Below, piece by piece: positions 54,261-64,000 of a DNA stretch of 64,000 nt. How positions within the stretch are numbered: position 1 is the first letter of the stretch; each line of letters starts with the position of its first letter. This stretch comes from Notamacropus eugenii (lineage: Eukaryota > Chordata > Mammalia > Diprotodontia > Macropodidae), in contig NC_092873.1 in assembly GCF_028372415.1 (NCBI RefSeq), forward strand, positions 355,660,128 to 355,724,127. Reading direction: 5' to 3'. Position numbers and translations under genes: made by a program. The notes under the pieces are model-generated. The model made no database searches. It worked only from the letters and a program-made list of their open reading frames with translations, and was not told where the DNA came from.

Positions 54261-57050
54261 CTGACTACCTTGATTGTTTTGCATTAGTCTTAACTGGGGA
54301 TGCGAAGGGATTCATAGATTTAGAGTTGGCAGGAACCTCAGTCTGATCCTCATTTAATTACAGATGAGCTAAGGGGTTCAGAGATTAAGTGACTTGTCCA
54401 AAATCACCCATATAGAAATGGGAATTTGAACTCAGGTCCTTTAACTCCAGAACTATCACTCTTTCCATTGCACTGTCCTGCCTCCTGATAATTGAATTGG
54501 ACTAAGTTCTTAAAGCAACATCCAGATACTTAGTTTTTGAATGTTGGAGAGAAATCAACATTGTTCTTCATAAACCTCAGGGAATTAAGACATGCAGAAA
54601 TGAGGAGGTTTGTTCACACTATGTATGGGCTCCTGACTTGGTATCTCCTCTGACCATGCTGCTACCTCCTGGGATGCCAGGGTTGTGGAGAGGTGTGATA
54701 GGGAGACAAAGCTGCCAAGAGACTCCCAGGGCTTCAGGGTAGAGGATAGGAGTCAGTTTTGTGTTCCCTAGAGTACCCGGTGATGATCATATGGTCGGTG
54801 TCCAGGATGCCTCTTTGGAAGATTGGTCACCAGGTGGCAGTATAACTGCTTTGTCCTCTAAATCAGGGTTGGGTTACTCTCACCTTCACAGGTAAAAGAG
54901 CAAGGCTTTTTTTTTTCCATCCACTTACTCTAGCTATATTCTTTATGCAGGTTAAAAGGAGGGGAAACAGGTAACCCTATCATCTGGTGCAGGTCACTGT
55001 CCCCTAACATGCTGTGTGGTTACCATAGGATGCTTCAGAGTGTATACTTTAGAGGCTGGTGTGGAACTGGCATTACCTGGACCCAGCTCTGTGGGCTACA
55101 TCCCCAAATCGAAACTTCTCCATGATTTCCTCCTGTAAAATCAAGTGATCTAAGTCTTCTCAGCTCTGCCCTCTGTTGAGGAATCACAAGCTTCACTCCT
55201 CAGGCTATTTTTTCCTTTTTGGCTCACTGCAGGATGGACTATGTACCCTATTAGGGGGTGAGGAGAGCATTTCAGGATAACAGCCAGACTTAAGGAGGAA
55301 TGACCGTAAGGTGCTCCCACACCCCTCTTCTGCTTTCCCAGCTCTTTAGTTAGCTCCCATTTCTCTGTTGCCCTGGTAACCAGCTTTGCGAGAAGAAACT
55401 CAAGCTCAGCAAAGGCTCTAGCTTTCAGCACCCTCGCAGCGTGGTGTCTCAGCAGAAAGAATTGAGGGGTCTTGTGGATGGTCAGCTAGCTTTAGGTAAT
55501 CATGTCCAAACTCCTTTGGAAAAGCTAAGGTCCAAGCCTTTAGGGATGGTAATTTAGGCATTTGGCATTTCCTAGGAATGCCCTTCCTTGAACCCCATTT
55601 TGTCACCACTTTCAAGTGAGATGCAGGCTGCCCATTTAGACCAGGCTCTTAGGAGTAGGGGGATCCATTTTTCCCAGGTTATAGAAATGTCCTATTCTCT
55701 GGGTTCCCCGCCTTTCCTAAACCAATCTTTGTCCTTATCCTTTGCCCTCCCTAGCTGACAGCCCCAAATTCTGCCCAGGGATGTTGTCAAGGCAACTAGA
55801 TTAATCTGGTAACAGCCTCATGTGAAGGGAGGAGCTCTCCCTCACTTTACTTGCACAGAGCTGCTGCCTCCAGAGCTTCAGCCCACTCCAGCTGCCCCAT
55901 TGCAGCCATTGTCCTTGGGTATTGTGGTGTCCTACGGAAGGGATCCAGGAGACCAACCTCCAGATTGCTGTTGGAGCTCCTTGACCACACATGCCCACTT
56001 CCACTGTCCTCCCTCAACAATCCAGTAACACATGGTTATACATGGTGGCTATATTTGTGTGAACACATTCTAGCACACATGTACCCTGGCATGCACATGC
56101 ATAGACATGTACATACATCTCGTTCAATTCTACCACCACTCCCTGCTTTCCCCAGCCCCACCCTAGACCATGGCCCAGTAAACAGGGGTGGGGCATTGCC
56201 CAGGGCTGGTACTACCTCACCTCTCCCACAGAGCACCACCTAGGAATGCTCATCCCCACACTTTACCCTGTACAGAACCCAAGTCTGCCCTTCATAGTTT
56301 ACCTCAGGGGCAGAATTTTAGTCTGGGCATCAAGTCTGTAATGTGTAGGAGACTTAAGGAACCACTTAGATTGCAGTGTCCAGACAGCCCTTTTTTCCAA
56401 TCCCAATTCTGTACCCTCTGCTACTGTTGCCAGCTACAGACAGGTAACTCTTTGAGTGCTGCTCACTGATATTTGGTATCCCAGCTCCTGCTGCCAATTG
56501 TGCCCAGGTGCTTGGAGCAGTTGGTCTCTTCCACCTGGCTGCTACTGCTTTCCTTACCCAGCCTGACCTGCCAAAACTTGTTCATCTGCTCGTACCCGCC
56601 CTAGAGAGGGCAACCACCTTATTGTGTCCCGTCAGGCTTCTGAGAGAGCAAGCAGGCACCACCCCACTTTTACCCTGCCCGGCTGCTGGACAGCACCAAC
56701 ACAGCTAAGAGATTCTTGCACAGAAATTTCAGACAGGAAGGTGTGAAGTAGGGATAGAACCTGCCCATGCCAGTTTTCCTAAGGTGCATAGTCTTGGAAG
56801 TAGAAAATAGGGACGGAGACGACAATATCCAGTCAATTATCTGCCCTGGACTGCTCCTACAGGAGAGTTGGATAGATGTCTGTACCACAGATCACCCTTA
56901 AAATGAAGCCTGACTAGACTCACGGGTCTAGATTGGGAAAGAGACAAATTCTGGTCTCTGTAGTGTACCATGCCACACCCCACACGCCCCCATTTATTTC
57001 TGAACGTCTTTTCTTGCCCTCATTGACCCCACTTCAGTCCCAGATCTGTT
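54261..57050. other. Intergenic DNA between CASC3 and RAPGEFL1
   Basis: A MIR-like SINE lies at 54305-54490 on the minus strand ('catagatttagagttggcag', 'tgaactcaggtcctttaact'). A CTCF-like site lies at 54826-54840. The remainder, including several 60-130-codon open frames, shows no recognisable gene. Confidence 0.5.
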
Positions 57051-57574
57051 CAAGGGGCCACATCTTGGCCTAGCGCAGTCCGTGGGCGGGTCCAAGGATG
57101 GAGGCCGAACCTGGGAGGGAACAGGGGTGGGTCTCGGCTCGAAGGGGCGTGGCCTCAGCTCTGCCACCTTCCCGGGGGCCGGGAGCGCAGCCGTCGCCTC
57201 CTCCTCTTCGGTGTCCTCGGCTGTTGCTATACGCCTGCCGCTTCTACTGCAGCAGCCGGGCCCCGGGGCCCACGAGCTAGGGGGCACCGGATCGACACCC
57301 GGGCCGCCCGCCTGGGCCCGGTACCGCTTGAAGAGGCATGGGGGTCTGCTGAGAGCTTGTGTCTCTTCCTGCTGGCATCTCCCGGGGGCACTGGACATTG
57401 GACTCCAGTCAGCTGCCAACCAGCCGCGGGCACCTCTGCTCCCTGGTCTCCGCGCCTGACACAACCCTTCGATCTGCCCCACTTCGGTTCTCAGCATCCC
57501 TGCGCTACCCCCCGCCCGCGGCCCGGACACCTGGGTCCTCCCGGCGGTCCCGGCAGGGGCGGGGGGGTTGGGGT
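57051..57574 (+). promoter_or_regulatory. RAPGEFL1: RAPGEFL1 promoter CpG region and 5' UTR
   Basis: GC and CpG content rises abruptly near 57060 and stays high through exon 1. The reading frame of the protein is open from 57359 but begins there only with GTG, so the ATG at 57575 is the first in-frame start. The transcription start cannot be placed. Confidence 0.55.
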
Positions 57575-58203
57575 ATGAAGCCTCTGGAAAAATTTTTGAA
57601 GAAACAGACGTCGCAGCTGGCTGGGCGGGCTGTAGGAACAGGACCCGGAGGGGGTACTGGGGGGTGTGGCGGGCCTGGGGGCGGAGGGGGAGGAGGGCCT
57701 GCGGGAGGTAGTGGCCCAGTGGGGGGACCCCGACAGTTGCAGAGACGCCAAAGTGTATCTCGCTTGCTGCTCCCTTCTTTTCTCCGGGAACCCCCTGCCG
57801 AACCCGGGCTGGAGCCGCCTACGGAGGAGGAAGAGGGAGAACCTGGCAGGACCGCTGGGGAACCAGTTGGAGGGGGACCCTGCTGGTTGCAGCTGGATGA
57901 AGCCCCGGGGCCCGGCCCAATTGGAGTAGGGGGGCCTCTTCGTTCCCCATCCTCCTACTCATCGGACGAACTGTCCCCAGGAGAGCCCCTCACTCCACCT
58001 CCCTGGCTTCCTCTGGGGTCCCTAGACCAGCCCGAGCATCTGCTCAATCGAATCCTAGAGCGGCTGGCTGGAGGGGCTCCCCGGGACAGTGGGACCTCAG
58101 GTAAGTAACTGGCCGAGGCTGCCGCACCAGTTCTGAGGCCGGGAAAGGAATGGGGAATATGTGTCCTTCTCTTCTTCATCCTTTGGCTGGGGGGGAGGGG
58201 GAG

Positions 58204-58290
<87 letters not shown>

Positions 58291-61200
58291 AGGGAGGGAG
58301 GAGGGGGAAGAATATTCCTAGTGAAAGTGAAGCCTCAGGATGTATCATGAATGGGGGTTTGAAGGTATCAGTTACCATGAGCATATTGTGTCTGTTGGGG
58401 TGATGGGGGTGGGGGGTCAACAAGAAGATTGTATGGTGTGTTCCTGGACAAGAGAAGTTGGCATGCCTCTACCTGTATCCCTTCACACTTGGCCTACTCT
58501 GGTTATTTAAGATAAGGGTCTGATCTCTTCCTACCTGGTTATCAACACTGTGCCATTCAGAACATAGCCTTCCTCTTCCTCTGAGGCATTCCATCTGCAG
58601 AGCCTTAGAAGCCCTTGATTTTGAATCATCCTCACCCCCACCCTAGAGCTGGGGCCTAGCATCTCAAAATGCCATTTAGGGTGGGACTTGAGAAGTGGGA
58701 ATCAGGCCAGAGCAACCCCCAGAGAAAAAGAAGACCCCCTTGGAAGTGAACTTCACAGAGGAATTCATAGCTCAGTCTAGCAACTCCCACAGCTGATACT
58801 TAGGAGCTGTGCCTTTGGATAGTTAGTGTTAGATGGCCATAAGTGATTACTGAGCTGCCTGAAAGGTCCCTGGTGGAGAAAAGTATCCTCATTGATGCAG
58901 ATAAGAAGGTGTGGGGATGGACTTGCTTATGGACGTAGGTGGTATGTAAATGGGAGGCTTGGGATGCCAAATAGACCTCTCCAGATGATTCCACTCTTTC
59001 CAAGCCTCTGCATAAAGCCTCATTAATATAAATATACCCAAGGAAGTCTTTATTTGATTAATTATGTGTTCTTCCTACCACCCCTACCTCTAATAACAGT
59101 TTAGGAAACTGAGGCCCCAGAAACAATAAGATGTTAGGTCCCTGGGGTGGAAAACACAGGGTGGCATTAGGTTAAGTAAAGAAGTCTTCTGGCAGTCAAA
59201 AAAAGCCCAGAAAATGAGGAAGGGAATCAGGGATATGGGAAAAGGAACCAACCAGCATCAGACTCCTCCCTCTTTTCATTCTTTCCCAGCGGACCCCAAG
59301 TCGGGGAGTATAATTCCTTTCCTAGATTTCCTGGACACCTAAGCCCCCTCCTTTTGGCTCAGGTTATAGATGCCCTGGGGAGCTGACACCTTTTTAATTT
59401 AATTAGAAAAATATCAGAGAGACACACAGCTCCCTTAACTGCAACTTCTCGCCTACGCCACACACTCTATATGCTTGTATATGACACATCCCCTTTTGCA
59501 GACAGTGAACTATAGCCCCCACCCCATGTATATGCCGATCTCTATTTTTCTCTCCCTGGTTCCCTTACAAATTCAACAGTCTGGATGGAATGTAATGCTG
59601 TTCCTGGTATCTGTCCTAGCGAAGCACAAGGAACTCCCTTTGCCTTCATTTTCTCCCAGAGTTCAGCAGGGTAGTTGGGGCCACTGAGATAGGAAAGGGA
59701 GGAGATGCTGACTTTTTTTTCTTACACCTGAGCCTGGCCAACAGACACTGTATTGATCTGTATCCTTTGGCTCTGGGCCTTCAGTCAGGCTAATTCCTCA
59801 GAGAATGTATGTGTTGGAGGTGAGAAGACAGCAGAGTAGCAGACCATCATGGCAGCCAAACGAGCTCTGCAGATTTATAGGAGAGAGGGAAGGAACTGGG
59901 GAAAGATAAACCAGTATGTCATGGAGGGGTGGCTGCTATGGGTACCTCTGTAAATCGACAGAAACTTCCTAGTCCTTAGGGTCTTTGAGGAGTCATTATT
60001 CAGCTCAATAGAATTCTGGGAGTGCCGTAGAAAAAGCATTGTACTCAGGAGTTTAAGAGTCCCAATTCCACTCCTGGCTCTCTTATTAACTAGCTGTGGA
60101 ACTTTAAGCAGTTAAAAAAAAAAAGGCTTTAGGCTCCCTGAGCCTCTCTTTCTATCTTCAGAATCCAGCACAATACCAGAAAGACAGTAGGAATTTAATA
60201 AATGTTTCTCGAATTAAAATGAGGGCCTTAGACTAGATCTTTATGGGTCCTACCAGCGTTGATTCTATGACTACTTATCCTAGGGACCTTGGCCAGCAGC
60301 TAAGACCAAGGGCCACTGTATGGGTATTCCAGGAGCCACCTTATGGGTTGACTTCTCCCTGGAGCAATGCCTGAAGACCCACCCTGAACCTGCCCCAGCT
60401 AGGACACTTGGCTCTCTCCCTCCTTCCTGTCTGTGCGCCAAGTGGCCCTGCCCTACCCCCAAACTGGCTGCAAGTCAGGGCGACCTTGTACCTGGTTGAC
60501 TGGCTGAGCCAGGCCTAGGATGGGGAGGAAGAAGAGCCACTCCTCCTCTCCTCCCTCATTAACCCTTCCCTCCTGTGGCACCCAGAGGCAATGGGACTTC
60601 TACTCAGGGCTTTGGGATCAAAGAGGCCAGGCAGGTTGCTGCCTCTCCCTCTTGTACAGGGCTGGTCCTGGCCTGCCTGCCTGTAACTGGAAGATGTTTT
60701 TGAAGTGTGGGAGGGGGAGGAAGGATGGAGAGAGATAGAAGAGAAAGACAATGAGTTGATATTTTAAAGAAGCTAGCTGGTACAATGGATGGAATGCTAT
60801 ACTTCAAGTCAGGAAGACCTGAGTTCAAATTCTGCCTCAGTCACTTATTAGCTATATGACTTCAAACAGGTCACTTCACCTTTCTCTGCCTCAGTTTCCC
60901 TAGCTGTAAAATGGGGATAATAGTGGCATCTATTTCACAGGAAAGATAGCATGTGTAAGGAAAGCACTCCATAACTGCTAGATAGTTATTTTGGTCCCCT
61001 CTCTTTTCACTCAGTTCCATCCATGGGGTCTCTCTGGTCCAGAGATTCCATCTCTTGGTACTGGTGGGGGTTTCTATGGTTTAAAGAAGGTTAGATTATA
61101 TCTCATTCCCAGGATCCTGTCTGATTTCTCATTCCCCTCTCAGGCTTCATGGAAAATGAGTAGAAGAGTTAGTTGGGAAATGCTCTATAGGAGAAATAAA

Positions 61201-63689
61201 TAAAGGTGCCATAGCCCCCCACCCCTTGCTTTCTTCCCCCAGCCACTACCATGATTACTAACCCTGCCCTTGGAGCAGCAGGCAATAGTGTTCATAAATG
61301 TGACTTGGTGTGCCCAACATGTTCAAGCAGGTGGCTAGGGCTCTGACCTAGAGTGGGGGATGGGGGGTGGAAAGGGAGAACTTGGCCCCCTGGCAGGTGG
61401 GGCAGCATCAAGCTGGTAGCTTTCTTAGTCTTGAGCATTCCTGGGCCAGGCGGTGCCTTTCTGACACCTGCCCTGCCAATCTCTGTACAGACATTCTGCT
61501 GGATGATTTTGTCCTCACTCACTCGCTCTTCCTCCCTACTGAGAGCTTCCTGCAGGAGCTGTACCAGTAATATCCTTTCTTTGGGAGTTTTGGGGAGGGT
61601 CTGGAAGCAGTTCCCAGCCAGCCAGAGGTAGGCATGCTGCCTGTCATTGGGGTACTTCCCCAACACTAAGAAGTTACTACAGTTACTATTAGGCCACCTG
61701 CTGGCTTATTATGGGGTTTGCTATAAATATTGGACCACCTGATATATCATTTTAGGGTCAGCTATAAGCGTGAGGCACCAGCTAGCCTGTTGGAGATTTT
61801 GTCACCAGGAGCTGGGCTATCAGTCTAACGCAGGGATTCTCCCTGAGGCATCTCAAGGGTTTCAGGGATAGAGTTCCCTGAAAAAAAAAATGACTTCTTT
61901 ATTTTGAATTAACATCTAACAGAAATTTAACATTTTCTTCAGTTATTGAAAACCATTATTCTGAGAAAAGGCCAAAGGCTTCACCAGACTTCCAAAGGAG
62001 TCTGTGCCACAGAACAGGTGAAGAGCCCCTGATCTAAGTGAATTCCTAAGTGAGGTGGGTGGAGTCAGGACAGCCTGAAGTGGAACTCAAATTGGTAGTG
62101 ATTGGATGGTGTAAAAACTGGGAGTGCCCCCTCCTTACCCTGAGCAAGTTGCTGAGACTAGGGAAGGGAAGGTATCCTGGCCCCAGTGAGGGGGCCCTCT
62201 TCTGACCCCATTTTCTCTCCCACCCACCATGATGCAAGGCAAGGGGTAGGAGGAATATGAAGTTAATTATCTATCCTCTTCTCCTCAGCCCCTAGTGTCC
62301 TGAAGGATGGGCAAAGAGTCTGAGACAGGAAGGGGTAGAGCCCCTGCATCTGGTCTTGTGGTACCATTTTCCTTAACTTTAGGGCCAGCTTTGTTCAGTC
62401 AGATGGTACTGAGGGGGCTGAGGGGCTAGGCCGGAAACAGGCATGCTTGGCTGTGCTCCTCCACTTTCTGGAGACATACCAAGGATTACTGCAGGAAGAA
62501 GAGTGTGCTGGTCGAATCATTAAGGTGGGTGCCACCCCACTTAGAAGTACAGTAAAGAAGACTGGAATTAGGAGGCTCCAGGGTCTCTGAGGGAGACTAT
62601 TTCTGTTGAAGAAACACTCTCTGAGCTGAGGACCCAAGGGAAAAAAAATAGTTGGGGAAAAAAAATTGCTCATACGCATGAGCTTGGAATAGTCATGCAA
62701 CTTGAGAAAACATAGAACCCTCTCACCCCTAGACAAACACATATGATACACACACTCTGCCAAAGCCTTTCACTCTAAGTGACTCCTTAACCTTTTCCCT
62801 CCCCAGCCACTTCTGTGTGAGATAGGGCTGGTCCAATTTAGGAAAAGAGGTTGGTTTTAGGCATGGTGGTCCTAGCCTCATCCCTGAAGTGTCGCATTCC
62901 CCTTTCCCCCAGGATCTGTATCTACTGATCATGAAAGATGAGTCCCTCTACCAAGATCTCCGAGAGGACACCTTGAGACTACACCAGCTGGTGGAGACAG
63001 TGGAACTTAAGTGAGGATTGAAGTGGGAGAAAATAGACATCTCAAGTTTCTCTGAGAGGGAAACTTGGTTTCCTATACCCAGGATTATTTCCTTCCTATT
63101 CTCCATATACATCAGCTATGGACACGATGATTATTTATTGAGCAGATTCTTATGGAATACCTACTATGTTTAGGGCCTGTGCATGTCGATGGGGTGAGGG
63201 TCAAGGGAGATACAAAGATAAACACAATACTTCTCCTTCCCTCAAGGAGCTTATACTCTAGTTGGGGGAAGATAAGACATGTGCCTAAACTACCAGGCAG
63301 TACATGAAAAGTACCATAAGACATAGGTACTAATGGTAAGAGCTACAGAATTTCAGAGGCTAACACAAAATGATAGATCAATATTTATTTGAAATAGTGA
63401 CCCAAGATGTCTGGCATTATCAGTTATATCAGTACCACCTCCTTCACCTTGTCACCCCATTTAAAGGCCAGTGCCTATTTGACCACAGCCCCCTAGACTG
63501 GTATGTCTGCTGGCTGATGCTTGGTGCACCCGCTTCTGGGGCAGTGCCCACTGATACCTGCTATACCTGGTGCCAGGATTCCAGAAGAGAGCCAACCACC
63601 CAGCAAGCAAGTAAAGCCACTCTTTCGTCACTTCCGTCGAATAGATTCCTGTCTGCAAACTCGGGTGGCTTTCCGGGGCTCAGATGAGA
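57575..63689 (+). CDS. RAPGEFL1: RAPGEFL1: Rap guanine-nucleotide exchange factor-like 1 (partial, exons 1-5)
   Basis: A putative exchange factor for Rap-family GTPases of the RasGEF superfamily. Exons are 57575-58100, 61491-61566, 62383-62524, 62913-63010 and 63577-63689; the gene continues past the right edge in phase 1. About 318 of some 660 residues are present. The start MKPLEKFLKKQTSQLAGR matches human. A Gly-rich stretch (about 30-55) and an Arg/Ser segment (QRRQSVSRLLLPSFL) follow. Exons 2-5 encode the RasGEF N-terminal (REM-like) region, with ILLDDFVLTHSLFLPTESFL, LYLLIMKDESLYQDLREDTL and KQVKPLFRHFRRIDSCLQ. The RA-like and catalytic CDC25 domains lie outside the window. The exon 2 donor is a weak GTAATA, and exon 3 has two possible acceptors 6 nt apart (62383 or 62389). 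Confidence 0.93.
58206..58285. repeat. (GA)n microsatellite, about 40 units
   Basis: A nearly pure GA run of 80 bp lies about 105 bp inside RAPGEFL1 intron 1, continuing into GGGA repeats. Open frames through it encode only Arg-Glu or Ser-Leu repeats and are artefacts. Confidence 0.95.
58320..60005 (+). other. RAPGEFL1: RAPGEFL1 intron 1, left part
   Basis: No gene is embedded. A small MIR-like piece ('ttaggaaactgaggccccag') lies near 59100. Confidence 0.45.
60010..60275 (+). mobile_element. MIR-type SINE with an L2-like piece
   Basis: MIR text ('gaaaaagcattgtactcagg', 'aactagctgtggaactttaa') is interrupted by 'tttaataaatgtttctcgaa', an L2 3' end phrase, and then resumes ('ccttagactagatctttatg'). 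Confidence 0.5.
60765..60990 (+). mobile_element. Marsupial tRNA-type SINE in RAPGEFL1 intron 1
   Basis: It reads 'tggtacaatggatggaatgc', 'caggaagacctgagttcaaa', 'gcctcagtttccctagctgt' and 'aaaatggggataatagtggc'. It is well preserved. Confidence 0.8.
61828..62035 (+). mobile_element. Non-autonomous DNA-transposon-like repeat, copy 2
   Basis: It contains 'ttattctgagaaaaggccaa', 'aggcttcaccagacttccaa', 'aggagtctgtgccacagaac' and 'gaagagcccctga', the reverse complement of the repeat at 45110-45350. It lies in RAPGEFL1 intron 2. Confidence 0.45.
63125..63345 (+). mobile_element. L2-like fragment in RAPGEFL1 intron 4
   Basis: It reads 'ttattgagcagattcttatg', 'gaatacctactatgtttagg', 'gagatacaaagataaacaca', 'ccctcaaggagcttatactc' and 'tagttgggggaagataagac', the usual phrase order of therian L2 3' ends. 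Confidence 0.6.
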
Positions 63690-64000
63690 GTAAGTGTTAT
63701 GGGTGTGTGGTTGTGGATTGGGAAAGTAGGGATCCCTGAAAGTTTGTATGTTCAATGCCTAGGATCTCCACTGGGCTTCTCTGGGGTCCTTCTGAGGAGT
63801 TACTAGAGGTCTTGAAGCCTGCTAAAGGGGTTTCTTTGGGTCCAGTAATTCCCCAGGGGAATCTCTCAGATCCTATACCCATACTTTTCCCTTCGCCCTA
63901 GTCACACTCTCCTTTATGTCTACCATCATATCACACCTCAGTTTACCTCATGCACACAATGGAATAGTTTCCAATGGAAGGTAATAAAATAGACTTGCCT

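Noticed and set aside
57359-57574. N-terminal extension of RAPGEFL1
   Set aside because: The frame is open, but it has no ATG before 57575, which gives the conserved MKPLEKFLKK start.
58097-58423. Open frames through the GA repeat
   Set aside because: They consist of Arg-Glu or Ser-Leu dipeptide repeats made by the microsatellite.

Overview
This 64 kb window looks like chromosomal DNA of a marsupial mammal. The protein-coding content is clearly mammalian, with multi-exon genes, GT-AG introns and CpG-island promoters. Many interspersed repeats are of marsupial character: tRNA-type SINEs at 42610-42865, 45355-45510, 51336-51535 and 60765-60990, a SINE beginning like a known marsupial family at 14828-15065, and marsupial-type L1 pieces at 14440-14680, 36690-37170, 43745-44150 and 48585-48765. 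Repeat names are given from memory, and the exact species cannot be read from the sequence.

The gene order matches human 17q21. The 3' end of THRA (+, untranslated region only, about 1-1465) faces NR1D1 (REV-ERB alpha, -, coding 1900-9169, 8 exons, 623 aa). A gene-free interval follows (about 9870-25800), then MSL1 (+, coding 26503-37584, 9 exons, 624 aa), CASC3 (+, coding 41977-52048, 13 coding exons plus one 3' UTR exon, 713 aa) and the first five coding exons of RAPGEFL1 (+, 57575-63689), which runs off the right edge. All exon borders below were placed by reading splice signals and reading-frame phase. The phases close exactly across every junction given, except that one RAPGEFL1 acceptor is ambiguous.

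Regulatory sequence is readable at each start. The NR1D1 promoter keeps a RevDR2 element through which REV-ERB alpha is known to repress its own gene, and a ZNF143-type site. A CpG island in NR1D1 intron 1 holds three CACGTG E-boxes and a perfect TTATGTAA D-box and may be the second clock-driven promoter. MSL1 has a palindromic NRF1 site and upstream ORFs. CASC3 has its own ZNF143-type and ETS sites.

The genes share a neighbourhood rather than a pathway. NR1D1 is a heme-sensing circadian repressor, MSL1 the scaffold of an H4K16 acetyltransferase complex, CASC3 an exon-junction-complex subunit and RAPGEFL1 a putative Rap exchange factor. I see no operon-like system, CRISPR array, intact mobile element or clearly novel gene. 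The most useful leads are the THRA/NR1D1 tail-to-tail junction with no readable TR alpha 2 exon, an unexplained seven-copy GGTTAA-type cluster in MSL1 intron 1, a pure (CCA)12 proline expansion in CASC3, and a CASC3 stop codon 41 nt before a 3' UTR intron.
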